Source: Parasalinivibrio latis | GTDB taxonomy: Bacteria > Pseudomonadota > Gammaproteobacteria > Enterobacterales > Vibrionaceae | Reading direction: 5' to 3' | Length of the DNA stretch: 64,000 nt | NCBI RefSeq assembly: GCF_036825535.1 | Contig: NZ_CP098812.1 | Coordinates: 1,984,001 to 2,048,000, forward strand | Shown: positions 55,654 through 63,770 of the stretch, one piece after another | Numbering within the stretch: position 1 is the first letter of the stretch | Layout of the letters: every line of letters begins with the position of its first letter | Notes under the pieces: model-generated | What the model was told of the DNA's origin: nothing | The model's input: only the letters and a program-made list of their open reading frames with translations | Database searches by the model: none | Position numbers and translations under genes: made by a program

Positions 55654-56376
55654 TCATTGGAGATAATAAGTTTGAGGCGTTTTACCTTTCACAAGATTAT
55701 CATTCTTAGAGAGCTGTAAAACGCCTTTTTTGAGCCAACTGGCCTCGGACTCACGGTACCCGTCGACAACGGCCAGGACTTCCTTGCGACCTATATCGTC
55801 GACACCTATGACAACCAGAAGACATAGATTGTCGTCCATCCGGACCTTGCTGTAAACACCATCAGCCCAGACATAGACATACCGGCGTTTGCTCAGGTCG
55901 CGGTTGCGCCACTGTTCGTACTCTGCTTCCCATTGCAGCTTGAGCCGGGAAACGCTGTTGGCTGATAACCCCTTTGCCTGCTTGTCCAGGAGCGATTCCA
56001 AAGCAGGCTGCATATCACCCGTTGAGATCCCCCGCAAGTACAACCAGGGGACAAGCTCTTCAATGTTTTTGATCCGCTTGAGATAAGGCGGCACCAGCTT
56101 GCTGTTGAACTTAATCCCGCTGCCCGTTCTGTCACGGACTTTGGGCACTTTGACAGAAATGTCACCCAGTCCAGTTTGAAGCCTACGTTCCGGCAAGTGA
56201 CCACTACGAACGACGTCCTGCTTTCCATTAATCTGGAGCGTTGAGAAATGTTCGAGCAAAGCTTGAACTTCTGCTTCTATGGCTTGAGCCAGTAACAGCT
56301 GTGCTCCCTGTTTGAGCAGTTCATTCAATAGATTTTCTGGTTTATGAAGTTCGGTAACGTTATGATTGTTGTCCAT
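55654..56376 (-). pseudogene. IS256-family (mutator) transposase, truncated after the first half
   Basis: 240 codons. N-terminal IS256 sequence (EIEAEVQALLEHF-like start, VRSGHLPERRLQTGLGDI, VPPYLKRIKNIEELVPWLYLRGIST) and the first catalytic block (YVYVWADGVYSKVR, VVIGVDDIGRKEVLAVVDGYRESEASWL). After WL (near 55737) homology ends and the last 20 or so codons are read from the operon terminator. The second half with the catalytic Glu is missing; intact transposases have about 400 residues. It is a dead remnant. Confidence 0.85.
55676..55731 (+). terminator. Long-loop terminator ending the ABC/GH95/GH29 operon
   Basis: GGCGTTTTAC (55676-55685) pairs perfectly with GTAAAACGCC (55716-55725), 30-nt loop, then TTTTTT. 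It lies at the breakpoint of the IS256 fragment. Confidence 0.6.
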
Positions 56377-56465
56377 GCAGTGTACTCCTTGTTGATTGTT
56401 GATCTGGCGAAATCAATCAATAGGTTACACTGCATTCTTTCCTTCCTGTACACCAAAAATCACTA
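55736..56465 (-). mobile_element. IS256-family element fragment
   Basis: Includes the truncated transposase and its upstream end. The outer right-hand end is near 56455-56465, where TGTACAGGAAGG (minus strand) looks like the terminal region. The left half is deleted, so no inverted-repeat pair can be shown. It borders the AT-rich island on its right side. Confidence 0.7.
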
Positions 56466-56725
56466 TAGCTCCTCGAATGGTAAAACGGCCAATTCGTAAA
56501 TGCAGCTATTACATCTCATGCCGGCCTTCCGTTAACAGTCTGATACAATGATATGTCTGCCACATTAGAGACAAAGGCAGGTCGTACTTACACCATTGAT
56601 GCTTCTCTAAATATCTATTAGTAATCAATACTCTACAACGATTAAGTTCCGTGTATACGGACCTTATGATCGAAACTTAACTAATACATTCAGCATTAAA
56701 GCGGCAAGGTGACCAACCAAGAGGA
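56466..56725. other. Intergenic region, no gene seen
   Basis: Sequence between the IS256 fragment and the FCD regulator stop; no terminator or coding potential recognised. Confidence 0.4.
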
Positions 56726-57457
56726 CTAATCAAATGTTTTCCTTACATTCATCCAAGCATCATTCAGGTGGTCTACCAATGCCTGTTCTGCAGCATCTGG
56801 GTCTCTCTCTAGTATCGACTGGAAAATAGCTTGGTGTGCAGAATAGCTTTGCATATTCATCACAGAATCATGCTCTATTTTCTCCCATTGTGGAGCTAAC
56901 CAAGTACAAAACCCTTGATGAATAGCTGGGAAAATTGGATTGTTTGACACTTGGTATAGCACGCGATGAAATGCTTTATCAGTTTCATAGTAAGCGACAG
57001 GATCGCCAATGGCTGTACCGTTTTTTGCCAAGGCGTCCTTGAGTGCGCGAATGTGTTCTTTGTTGGCATTAATTGCAGCTTCCCGAACCAACATCTTTTC
57101 AACAAAGATCCTCATATCGTATAGATGCTTTATTTCAGGCTCATCCGAAAGGAAATGTGTGACAACTGTGCCTATGTTGTTCAAAACCGTTTCGTAATCC
57201 GGTTTCTTAACAACAGGTCGGAAGCGAGCCTTATTAGTAATAAGTCCTCTGTTATCCAGCGCAACAATTACCTCCCGAATTACCGTTCGGCTGGCACCAA
57301 ACATTTCCATCATTGCGCGCTCAGATGGTAATGGCTCTCCATTTTTTAATGCTCCACTGACAATTTGCTGTTCGAGAGTAGCAAGAATATCGTCAGCAGC
57401 CCTACCACCAGACGTTTTTACTACCGGCTTACCCGCCGGACTTGCCTCAACGGACAT
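56726..57457 (-). CDS. GntR-family (FCD) transcriptional regulator
   Basis: 243 residues. Winged helix (PLPSERAMMEMFGASRTVIREVIVALDNRG, residues 42-71) and FCD effector domain (YDMRIFVEKMLVREAA, DKAFHRVLYQVSNN, YSAHQAIFQSI, LVDHLNDAW) with metal-binding D/H pattern. Resembles regulators of hexonate/galactonate pathways. It diverges from the MDR-kduD-kdgK-eda operon, and two 11-bp sites matching the FCD motif TNGTNNNACNA lie between them. Likely a repressor relieved by a pathway sugar acid. Confidence 0.88.
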   Translation of the reverse strand: MSVEASPAGKPVVKTSGGRAADDILATLEQQIVSGALKNGEPLPSERAMMEMFGASRTVIREVIVALDNRGLITNKARFRPVVKKPDYETVLNNIGTVVTHFLSDEPEIKHLYDMRIFVEKMLVREAAINANKEHIRALKDALAKNGTAIGDPVAYYETDKAFHRVLYQVSNNPIFPAIHQGFCTWLAPQWEKIEHDSVMNMQSYSAHQAIFQSILERDPDAAEQALVDHLNDAWMNVRKTFD

Positions 57458-57550
57458 TATTCAATTTCCCTTTTTAATTGATAGCTTTCCAATGAAGCGC
57501 CTGTAACCCTCTATGTTAATCATTTCACCACACTCAGACCATGATTTTTT

Positions 57551-57561
57551 TGGTATGACCA
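57551..57561. promoter_or_regulatory. FCD/GntR operator candidate 1
   Basis: TGGTATGACCA is an exact, palindromic match to TNGTNNNACNA, about 90 bp upstream of the regulator start. Confidence 0.55.
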
Positions 57562-57626
57562 TAAATACACAACAGGAATACTAAAACATCAAATACACAC
57601 CTTTTATTGCACAATAACACATTTAC

Positions 57627-57642
57627 TGTTGCAATTATCACC
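57627..57642 (+). promoter_or_regulatory. CRP-like site upstream of the dehydrogenase operon
   Basis: TGTTGCAATTATCACC: four of five positions match in each half (TGTGA, TCACA) at spacing 6. Confidence 0.4.
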
Positions 57643-57666
57643 TAATTAGATATTCTTTACTTTGTT

Positions 57667-57677
57667 TTGTCGTACCA
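57667..57677. promoter_or_regulatory. FCD/GntR operator candidate 2
   Basis: TTGTCGTACCA matches TNGTNNNACNA; it lies 76 bp upstream of the dehydrogenase start, near the expected promoter. Confidence 0.5.
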
Positions 57678-57752
57678 TAATGTACTTGTCACATTTAAGA
57701 CTTATCAAAACAGGGACGCAACCAGATAGAAGTATTCATGGAGTAAGAAACA

Positions 57753-58787
57753 ATGAATGGGAAAAATGTAGCGGCATATTATGTTGGAGATAACAAGTTT
57801 TCTCTTGAGACCGCCCCAATTTACCGCCCCTTGAGCCAAGAAGTTCAGGTAGCCATTGCATATTGCGGCATATGTGGAACTGATATGCATGTATATGGTG
57901 GGCATATGGATCAACGTGTGGGAAAGCACAGAGTTATTGGCCATGAAATGTCAGGCGTAATCACAGAGGTCGGCAGTGATGTGTTCAACCTACAAGTCGG
58001 AGACCCCGTCGTCGTCCGACCACTTCAACACTGTGGGAAGTGTTCGACATGTCAACGTGGTCTTACCCATATTTGTGAGAATTTGAAATTTCTTGGGCTG
58101 GACTCTGATGGGGCTTTTCAACAGTACTGGACTGTTCCAGCACATACTATTCATAAGCTCCCACCTAATCTGCCACTTTCAGACGCAGCAATCGTTGAGC
58201 CGCTGGCTGTTGCATGCCATGACGTCGATCGCGCGAGGGTTTGCAAAAATGAAGATGTGTTGGTGATTGGTGCCGGGCCAATTGGCCTGCTAATTGCGAT
58301 GGTAGCGCGCGAGTCTGGTGCTAATGTGATTGTCAGTGAAGTAGACCCCAAAAAAATTCGCTACACAAAAAGCCTCGGATTTACTGTCGTTAATGCTTCA
58401 CTTCCTGGCCAGGAAGCTTCACTACTGAGTAAAACAAATCAAAAAGGATTTGATGTCATTTTTGACGCTTCAGGAGTTCAAGCAGCTGTTGATCTGTTTA
58501 CCAAAGTGTCAGCAACCAGAGCAAGAATATGCATGGTAGCCATTCACACAAACAAGCCACAAATAGACCTATTTAAATTTTTTTGGCAGGAGCTGGAGCT
58601 AATAGGTGCTCGAGTATATGAATCAAAAGACTTTGATAAAGCAATTTCCTTGCTGGCAAACAAACAGATACTGCCGGAGCACATTGTCACGGGAATTAAA
58701 CCTTTAAAAGAAATCCAAAAGGCATTTACTCCCAAAAAAACATTGAACATTAAAACACTTATTTCAGTAACGCCGGAGTTAGTGTGA
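57753..58787 (+). CDS. Zinc-dependent MDR dehydrogenase of a hexonate pathway
   Basis: 344 residues; GGAG 10 nt upstream. Catalytic zinc ligands in YCGICGTDMH and GHEMSG, structural zinc cysteines CGKCSTCQRGLTHIC, NAD fold VLVIGAGPIGLLIAMVA. Substrate not readable. With KduD, KdgK and Eda behind it, a fitting role is oxidation of 2-keto-3-deoxy-L-galactonate at C5 to the 2,5-diketo acid that KduD reduces to KDG. An alternative is an L-galactonate or similar hexonate dehydrogenase. Its stop overlaps the kduD start by one base (TGATG). Confidence 0.85.
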   Translation: MNGKNVAAYYVGDNKFSLETAPIYRPLSQEVQVAIAYCGICGTDMHVYGGHMDQRVGKHRVIGHEMSGVITEVGSDVFNLQVGDPVVVRPLQHCGKCSTCQRGLTHICENLKFLGLDSDGAFQQYWTVPAHTIHKLPPNLPLSDAAIVEPLAVACHDVDRARVCKNEDVLVIGAGPIGLLIAMVARESGANVIVSEVDPKKIRYTKSLGFTVVNASLPGQEASLLSKTNQKGFDVIFDASGVQAAVDLFTKVSATRARICMVAIHTNKPQIDLFKFFWQELELIGARVYESKDFDKAISLLANKQILPEHIVTGIKPLKEIQKAFTPKKTLNIKTLISVTPELV

Positions 58788-59557
58788 TGCAGTCAAAAAC
58801 AAAGTTCGACCTGTGCGGTAAAAAAGCCCTCGTCACCGGTGCTCGCCGCGGCATCGGGAAAGCTATGGCAGAAGCTCTGGCGGAAGCAGGCGCAGATATC
58901 ATTGGAGTCAGCCAAAACCTTGAACCCCAAGGGAGCGATGTAGAGCGATCTGTCTCATCATCAGGCCGCAGGTTTTGGTCCTATCAATGCGATTTTTCAA
59001 ACCGAAATGCTATCCAAAACTTTGCGCAGCAGATTTTAGTTGATCACCCGGATATTGATATTCTTGTAAACAATGCGGGCACCATCAAGCGTGCGCCTGC
59101 CGTCGAACATGACGACAGCCTCTGGGACAACGTCATCGAAACTAACCTCTCCTCGCAATTTATCCTGACCCGTGAAGTAGGCCGAACCATGGTAGAACGG
59201 GGTGAAGGGAAAATCATTTTCACAGCGTCTCTGCTCACATTCCAGGGAGGTATCACGGTTCCGGGTTACGCCGCCTCAAAAGGTGGAATTGGGCAACTGA
59301 CCAAGGCCTTTGCCAACGAATGGGCATCAAAAGGCATTAACGTTAACGCCATAGCACCTGGATATATTGCAACTGACAACACAGAGGCTCTACAGAAAGA
59401 CACCGCCAGAGCGAAATCAATCCTGGAAAGGATCCCGGCTGGGCGCTGGGGTAACCCAAACGATTTTGCCGGGCCTGCTGTTTTCCTTGCATCCGGTGCT
59501 TCAGACTATGTGCACGGCACCATCTTGACAGTAGATGGAGGATGGATGGGCCGGTAG
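58787..59557 (+). CDS. kduD: KduD-like SDR, 2-keto-3-deoxy-D-gluconate 5-dehydrogenase (2,5-diketo-3-deoxygluconate reductase)
   Basis: 256 residues from ATG 58787. SDR motifs TGARRGIGKAMA, NNAG, TASLLTFQGG and YAASKGG (catalytic Tyr/Lys). Very like KduD at NVNAIAPGYIATDNTEAL, RIPAGRWGNPNDFAGP and DYVHGTILTVDGGWMGR. KduD interconverts 2,5-diketo-3-deoxygluconate and KDG. No kduI or uronate lyase is near, so the diketo substrate is more likely made by the preceding dehydrogenase. Confidence 0.9.
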   Translation: MQSKTKFDLCGKKALVTGARRGIGKAMAEALAEAGADIIGVSQNLEPQGSDVERSVSSSGRRFWSYQCDFSNRNAIQNFAQQILVDHPDIDILVNNAGTIKRAPAVEHDDSLWDNVIETNLSSQFILTREVGRTMVERGEGKIIFTASLLTFQGGITVPGYAASKGGIGQLTKAFANEWASKGINVNAIAPGYIATDNTEALQKDTARAKSILERIPAGRWGNPNDFAGPAVFLASGASDYVHGTILTVDGGWMGR

Positions 59558-59583
59558 TCCATCTGGACAGGAGAATGTAGAAG

Positions 59584-60546
59584 ATGAAGCGAATCGCCGT
59601 AATCGGTGAATGCATGATTGAGTTCAGCGGGAAGCTTTTTGGAACAATGAATCAGGGGTTTGGAGGTGATTCGTTGAATACCGCCATCTATCTGAAGCGC
59701 ACCGCAAGCCAACTGCCCAAGCCTTTAGATGTAGACGTCTTTTATGTTACTGCGATGGGAGCCGACTCAATCAGCAACAACTTGGTCTCTCGTTGGGAAG
59801 CAGAAAGGCTCAACACATCGATGGTGCTGCAAGATAATACCCGCGCGCCCGGTCTTTACCTCATTGAAGTAAATGAAGAGGGAGAAAGAACATTTCACTA
59901 TTGGCGAAACGGGTCCGCTGCAAAGTACCTCTTTCAGCACTCGGATATAGCAACAATCTTGGAAGAAATCGAGCAGTTTGACCTGCTGTTTATCAGTGGA
60001 ATCAGTGTCGCGATCTTGCCCGAAAAAGACCGTAGCCATCTGGTTTCGATGCTGCATCGCTGTAAAGAGAAAGGCGTAACCATCGCCTTCGACAGTAACT
60101 TTCGCCCTGCCCTTTGGAAAGCAGTCAGCCATTGGGAGGAAACAAAAGCAGTCTATGAAGCAATATTTGCCGCAACAGATATCGCACTGCTGACCTTCGA
60201 TGATGAGCAAATGCTATGGGAGGACAATACACCGGCTGAAACACTCTCACGCCTTGCCTCTAAGGGAGTGGATACCACGGTTGTCCGTCTGGGAAAGAAC
60301 GGATGTATTGCCCAGAGGCTGTCCTCTGGGAAGGCTGTGCGCGTCAGCACGGTGCCGGTACAACAGGTCATCGACAGCACTGCTGCGGGCGATTCTTTCA
60401 ATGGAGCATTTCTGGCCAGCTACCTTGCCGGATACCCATTGCGCAAATGCTGCGAAAACGCCAACAGCGTCGCGGGGCAGGTTATTCAATTTTCTGGCGC
60501 AATTATCCCGAACGACACAAAACTTTTACCTAAGGAAAGGAAATGA
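59584..60546 (+). CDS. kdgK: 2-keto-3-deoxygluconate kinase KdgK
   Basis: 320 residues, PfkB/ribokinase family. Start MKRIAVIGECMIEFSG, substrate region GFGGDSLNTAIYL, ATP/catalytic motif DSTAAGDSFNGAF (Asp base). Phosphorylates KDG to KDPG. AGGAG precedes the ATG. Stop overlaps the next start by 4 bp (ATGA). A broken relative lies at 43373, so this copy probably serves both pathways. Confidence 0.93.
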   Translation: MKRIAVIGECMIEFSGKLFGTMNQGFGGDSLNTAIYLKRTASQLPKPLDVDVFYVTAMGADSISNNLVSRWEAERLNTSMVLQDNTRAPGLYLIEVNEEGERTFHYWRNGSAAKYLFQHSDIATILEEIEQFDLLFISGISVAILPEKDRSHLVSMLHRCKEKGVTIAFDSNFRPALWKAVSHWEETKAVYEAIFAATDIALLTFDDEQMLWEDNTPAETLSRLASKGVDTTVVRLGKNGCIAQRLSSGKAVRVSTVPVQQVIDSTAAGDSFNGAFLASYLAGYPLRKCCENANSVAGQVIQFSGAIIPNDTKLLPKERK

Positions 60547-61172
60547 CCGAACTTAACGAACAGCTCAGTGCAATCAAAGTCGTACCCGTTATCGCGATAG
60601 ACCGGGCAGAAGACATTTTGCCCCTTGGTGAAGTACTGATGGCAAACGGCCTTCCCGCTGCTGAGATCACCTTTCGTACCGCCGCCGCTGAGAAAGCCAT
60701 TCGCTTGCTCAGTAAAAGCCAGCCGGACATGTTGATTGGTGCTGGTACGGTGTTAACTGAAACACAGGTTTCCGCAGCCAAATCAGCTGGCGCGTCGTTT
60801 ATCGTGTCCCCCGGTTTTAACCCTAATACCGTCAAAGCCTGCCAAATACACGACTTGGACATTATACCCGGGGTGAACAATCCTTCCACTATTGAGGCAG
60901 CACTTGAGCTAGGTATTTCTACGCTCAAGTTCTTTCCAGCCGAGGCTTCCGGTGGAATTAATATGGTGAAATCCCTGCTGGCACCCTATACCGACATCCA
61001 CTTGATGCCAACGGGCGGTATAAACGCTGTGAACATCAATGACTACCTGAATATTCCTCGAGTAATTGCCTGCGGAGGAACCTGGATGGTAGACAAAAAG
61101 CGTATTGATGCCGGAGACTGGGACGGATTGGCTGTCTCCGTCAGAGAAGCGGTTGCGCTCGTCAACAGTTGA
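60543..61172 (+). CDS. eda: KDPG aldolase, copy 2
   Basis: 209 residues. Schiff-base lysine in STLKFFPAEASGG, AAEITFR, PTGGIN and CGGTWM conserved. Closely similar to copy 1 at 43697 (most residues identical). AAAGGAAATG places the ribosome-binding site within kdgK. Completes KDG to pyruvate plus glyceraldehyde-3-phosphate. Confidence 0.93.
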   Translation: MTELNEQLSAIKVVPVIAIDRAEDILPLGEVLMANGLPAAEITFRTAAAEKAIRLLSKSQPDMLIGAGTVLTETQVSAAKSAGASFIVSPGFNPNTVKACQIHDLDIIPGVNNPSTIEAALELGISTLKFFPAEASGGINMVKSLLAPYTDIHLMPTGGINAVNINDYLNIPRVIACGGTWMVDKKRIDAGDWDGLAVSVREAVALVNS

Positions 61173-61186
61173 TCGCTCTAAGTAAA

Positions 61187-61213
61187 AAACCGGGAGATAA
61201 ATATTTCCGGTTT
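61187..61213 (+). terminator. Terminator after eda copy 2
   Basis: AAACCGG/CCGGTTT 7-bp stem with a 13-nt loop followed by ATTGTATT. Moderate strength, 14 bp after the stop. Confidence 0.5.
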
Positions 61214-61337
61214 ATTGTATTCAGGATGATCACTTCATGTGTTCACTTCCGCACCGTGGATTTCAGGGGTGACTGTTGGCGGGCGTGACAAACACTTTTT
61301 CAGCTAGCCGATTGCATACTTCTTTTTAAAGATAAAA

Positions 61338-61359
61338 GCGGCTTTCCCCGGAAAGCCGC
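61338..61359. other. Strong inverted repeat between eda and the Nudix gene
   Basis: Perfect 10-bp stem GCGGCTTTCC/GGAAAGCCGC with a 2-nt centre; T-rich (TTTTATC) on the minus strand side. No minus-strand gene ends here, so it is either a repeat-type hairpin or terminates antisense transcription. Confidence 0.5.
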
Positions 61360-61476
61360 GATGAACCTTAAAAACACGGTATATTTCACAGGCTGTCGAA
61401 TCTGAAATAAGATATGACTGCAGCTTTAGCAAGTCTTACTCACAATAATCACTCGATATCTGTTTAAGGAATCTAC

Positions 61477-61878
61477 ATGACTGATGGATTAGCTCACAAA
61501 TTTCCGGTTTCTGTAAAGGGCGTTTTAGATCTCGGTGGACGGTACCCACTTCTAAAAAATGAGCGTGATGAATGGGAACTTCCTGGGGGTAAATTAGAGC
61601 CGGGTGAAGACTTAGAAGAGTGTGTCACACGGGAAACTTCAGAAGAACTGGGTGTAGCCGCTTACGTTGTTCAAGAACTGAATAACTGGCTTTATCCGGT
61701 TAATGAAACGGAGGTTGTTATTGTCACTTATCTCCTGAGAACCCATGAAACAGATCCCAAGTTGATCATCAGTAATGAGCATAAAGAACTAAAAGTGTTT
61801 TCTTTTGAAGAAGCAAAAATGCTTAATATGCCAACTGCATACTTAAGGTCTTTAGAGTTGGCCGAAGCAGCCCGGTAA
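61477..61878 (+). CDS. Nudix hydrolase
   Basis: 133 residues; AAGGA 7-8 nt before the ATG. The Nudix box is exact in length and residues (GGKLEPGEDLEECVTRETSEELGV, fitting GX5EX7REUXEEXGU, residues about 38-61). Hydrolyses a nucleoside diphosphate derivative; substrate unknown. Not obviously linked to the sugar genes. Written here in two parts of the motif: GGKLEPGEDLEE then CVTRETSEELGV. Confidence 0.88.
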   Translation: MTDGLAHKFPVSVKGVLDLGGRYPLLKNERDEWELPGGKLEPGEDLEECVTRETSEELGVAAYVVQELNNWLYPVNETEVVIVTYLLRTHETDPKLIISNEHKELKVFSFEEAKMLNMPTAYLRSLELAEAAR

Positions 61879-61907
61879 TATACCGGGCTAGTGAGCGACC
61901 TGTTACA

Positions 61908-63770
61908 TTAATCTGCCGAACACACTCGCTTCAAAATCAAAGCTGATTTTTCCGCCAATGCTAATTGCATATTTCCATTACCGGCAATTAATTTGTCGTC
62001 GCCCATCACTGATGTGAACGCCCCCATCTCCACACCAGTTTTCCAAACAGGAAGTACAAACGAAACCGGCTTTTCCCCACGGTTTACTGCACAGATAACC
62101 ACGTCTCCGTCTAATACACGGGCAAATGCCAGTATGTCACCTTCCGCATGCAACCACTGGATACTGCCCTGTTGCACAGCTTTGGAATGTTGACGAAGGG
62201 CTGTCAGCGTTTTAATGAACCCCACCATCTCCCGGTGCTGTTCAAGTCGTTCCCATGGGAAGCAACGGCGGTTGTCGGGATCATGTCCACCTTCCAACGA
62301 CACTTCGGTGCCATAGTAAATACATGGGACTCCAGGCCAACAGAACAGGAACATCAACGCATTGCGGAAAATTTGTTCATCACCATTAACCATGGTTAAA
62401 AAACGCATGGTGTCATGGCTGTCGAGCTGGTTTAACTGGCTCAACTGGTTCCGCCAGGGCACTTTTGCCATGGCTTCCATCAACCAGTCAGCAAACTCAT
62501 CCGCTTCTATCTGGCATGGGTCAAATGCGATATCCAATCCGGCAAAAAACGCCCTCACCGGATGGGCAAAACCGTAGTAGTTCATCGCGCCATCTTCCTG
62601 GTCACCTTGCAGCCAGGATGTCGCTTCAAAGAAATGCTCACCCAATACATAACAATCCGGGTTGACAGACTTCGCTGACTCACGAAACGCCCTGACATAG
62701 TGGGCGTTGTTTGTCGCCCCCTCTCCTTCCCCAAGCATATGGATAACATCAAACCGCCAGCCGTCAATGCTATACGGATGACGAAGCCAATGTTTGATTA
62801 CCGCATTTTCACTGTCGTAGAAGTAGTTGCGGACCTCCTGATTCAGGTAGTTCAGCTTTGGTAATGTCTGAACGCCATTCCAGCCGATGTAATTTTCTGA
62901 ATCACCATCAAACTGATAATACTCGCGGTATGGTGATGCAGGGTTCTGCCAGGCACCCTGCCCGTCTGTTCGATTGTGGAACCTGTCAAACCAAGGGTGG
63001 TTAAGTGAAGTGTGATTAAACACCGCATCCAGCACAATCTTCATTCCACGGGCGTGAAGATCCGCCACCAGCGCTGCAAACTCCTCGTTGGTACCCAAAT
63101 GCGGGTCAACGTTCAGGTAGTCTGATGTGTCATATTTATGGTTGCTCGGTGCGGTAAAAATCGGGTTAAGGTAAAGGGTAGTCACACCCAGTTGTTGCAG
63201 ATAATCCAGTTTTTCACGAATCCCTTTCAGGTCGCCGCCGTAGAATTCACAGGCCCCCTGTTTTCCATGTTCTGAAACCGGTTCACCCCAGCCTTTGGCT
63301 ACAGTCGGTTTTTCATCGCCATGTAGGCAGTACTCTCCGGTTTTTACATTGATATCCGGGTTACCATTTGCAAAACGGTCAGGGAAAATCTGGTAAAAAA
63401 CCTGCTCTTTCACCCATTCCGGCGGTTGATGTTCAGCGTTATAGCGAAACTGTCTTTCCAACCCAGGCATCCTGCTGGATATACCCGAGCTATGCAGCCA
63501 CCACTGCCGGCTTTGAGTCACCACTTTAAAGCAATAAACCGTTGTCGCTTTGTCCTGGTTAAGAGGGATAACCGCCTGCCACGTTTTTAACCGCCCCTCG
63601 ACACACACTGTCTCCATAGCTATAAGGCGCTGTTCGTTGTCCGGCTCACAGCGGACATACAAAACATCGGGCTCAAAATCATTTGCTGTCACTACACGTA
63701 CTGTCAAATCTCTATCTGTTGCTACAACCCAGTGGCTGTCCTGCCCATGATAAATAAACGGCGCTTTCAT
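61908..63770 (-). CDS. malZ: Maltodextrin glucosidase MalZ
   Basis: 620 residues, cytoplasmic GH13 enzyme close to E. coli MalZ (604). N-terminal sandwich, then QVFYQIFPDRFANG, FYGGDLKGIREKLDYL, LDAVFNHTSLNH, DGWRFDVIHMLGE (nucleophile Asp), YVLGEHFFEA (Glu) and QLDSHDTMRF (Asp). Releases glucose from the reducing end of short maltodextrins and tunes maltotriose level for MalT. It is alone on the minus strand with a MalT core box upstream. It converges with the Nudix gene. Confidence 0.94.
   Translation of the reverse strand: MKAPFIYHGQDSHWVVATDRDLTVRVVTANDFEPDVLYVRCEPDNEQRLIAMETVCVEGRLKTWQAVIPLNQDKATTVYCFKVVTQSRQWWLHSSGISSRMPGLERQFRYNAEHQPPEWVKEQVFYQIFPDRFANGNPDINVKTGEYCLHGDEKPTVAKGWGEPVSEHGKQGACEFYGGDLKGIREKLDYLQQLGVTTLYLNPIFTAPSNHKYDTSDYLNVDPHLGTNEEFAALVADLHARGMKIVLDAVFNHTSLNHPWFDRFHNRTDGQGAWQNPASPYREYYQFDGDSENYIGWNGVQTLPKLNYLNQEVRNYFYDSENAVIKHWLRHPYSIDGWRFDVIHMLGEGEGATNNAHYVRAFRESAKSVNPDCYVLGEHFFEATSWLQGDQEDGAMNYYGFAHPVRAFFAGLDIAFDPCQIEADEFADWLMEAMAKVPWRNQLSQLNQLDSHDTMRFLTMVNGDEQIFRNALMFLFCWPGVPCIYYGTEVSLEGGHDPDNRRCFPWERLEQHREMVGFIKTLTALRQHSKAVQQGSIQWLHAEGDILAFARVLDGDVVICAVNRGEKPVSFVLPVWKTGVEMGAFTSVMGDDKLIAGNGNMQLALAEKSALILKRVCSAD

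Noticed and set aside
55676..55725. Possible integron attC site because of the GGCGTTTTAC/GTAAAACGCC arms
   Set aside because: Lacks the R and L box arrangement and any cassette context, and is followed by T6 as in a terminator.
59584..61172. L-fucose catabolic operon (because of GH95/GH29 nearby)
   Set aside because: Neither fucose isomerase/kinase/aldolase nor the diketo-fuconate hydrolase route is present; KdgK and Eda require a C6-hydroxylated substrate.
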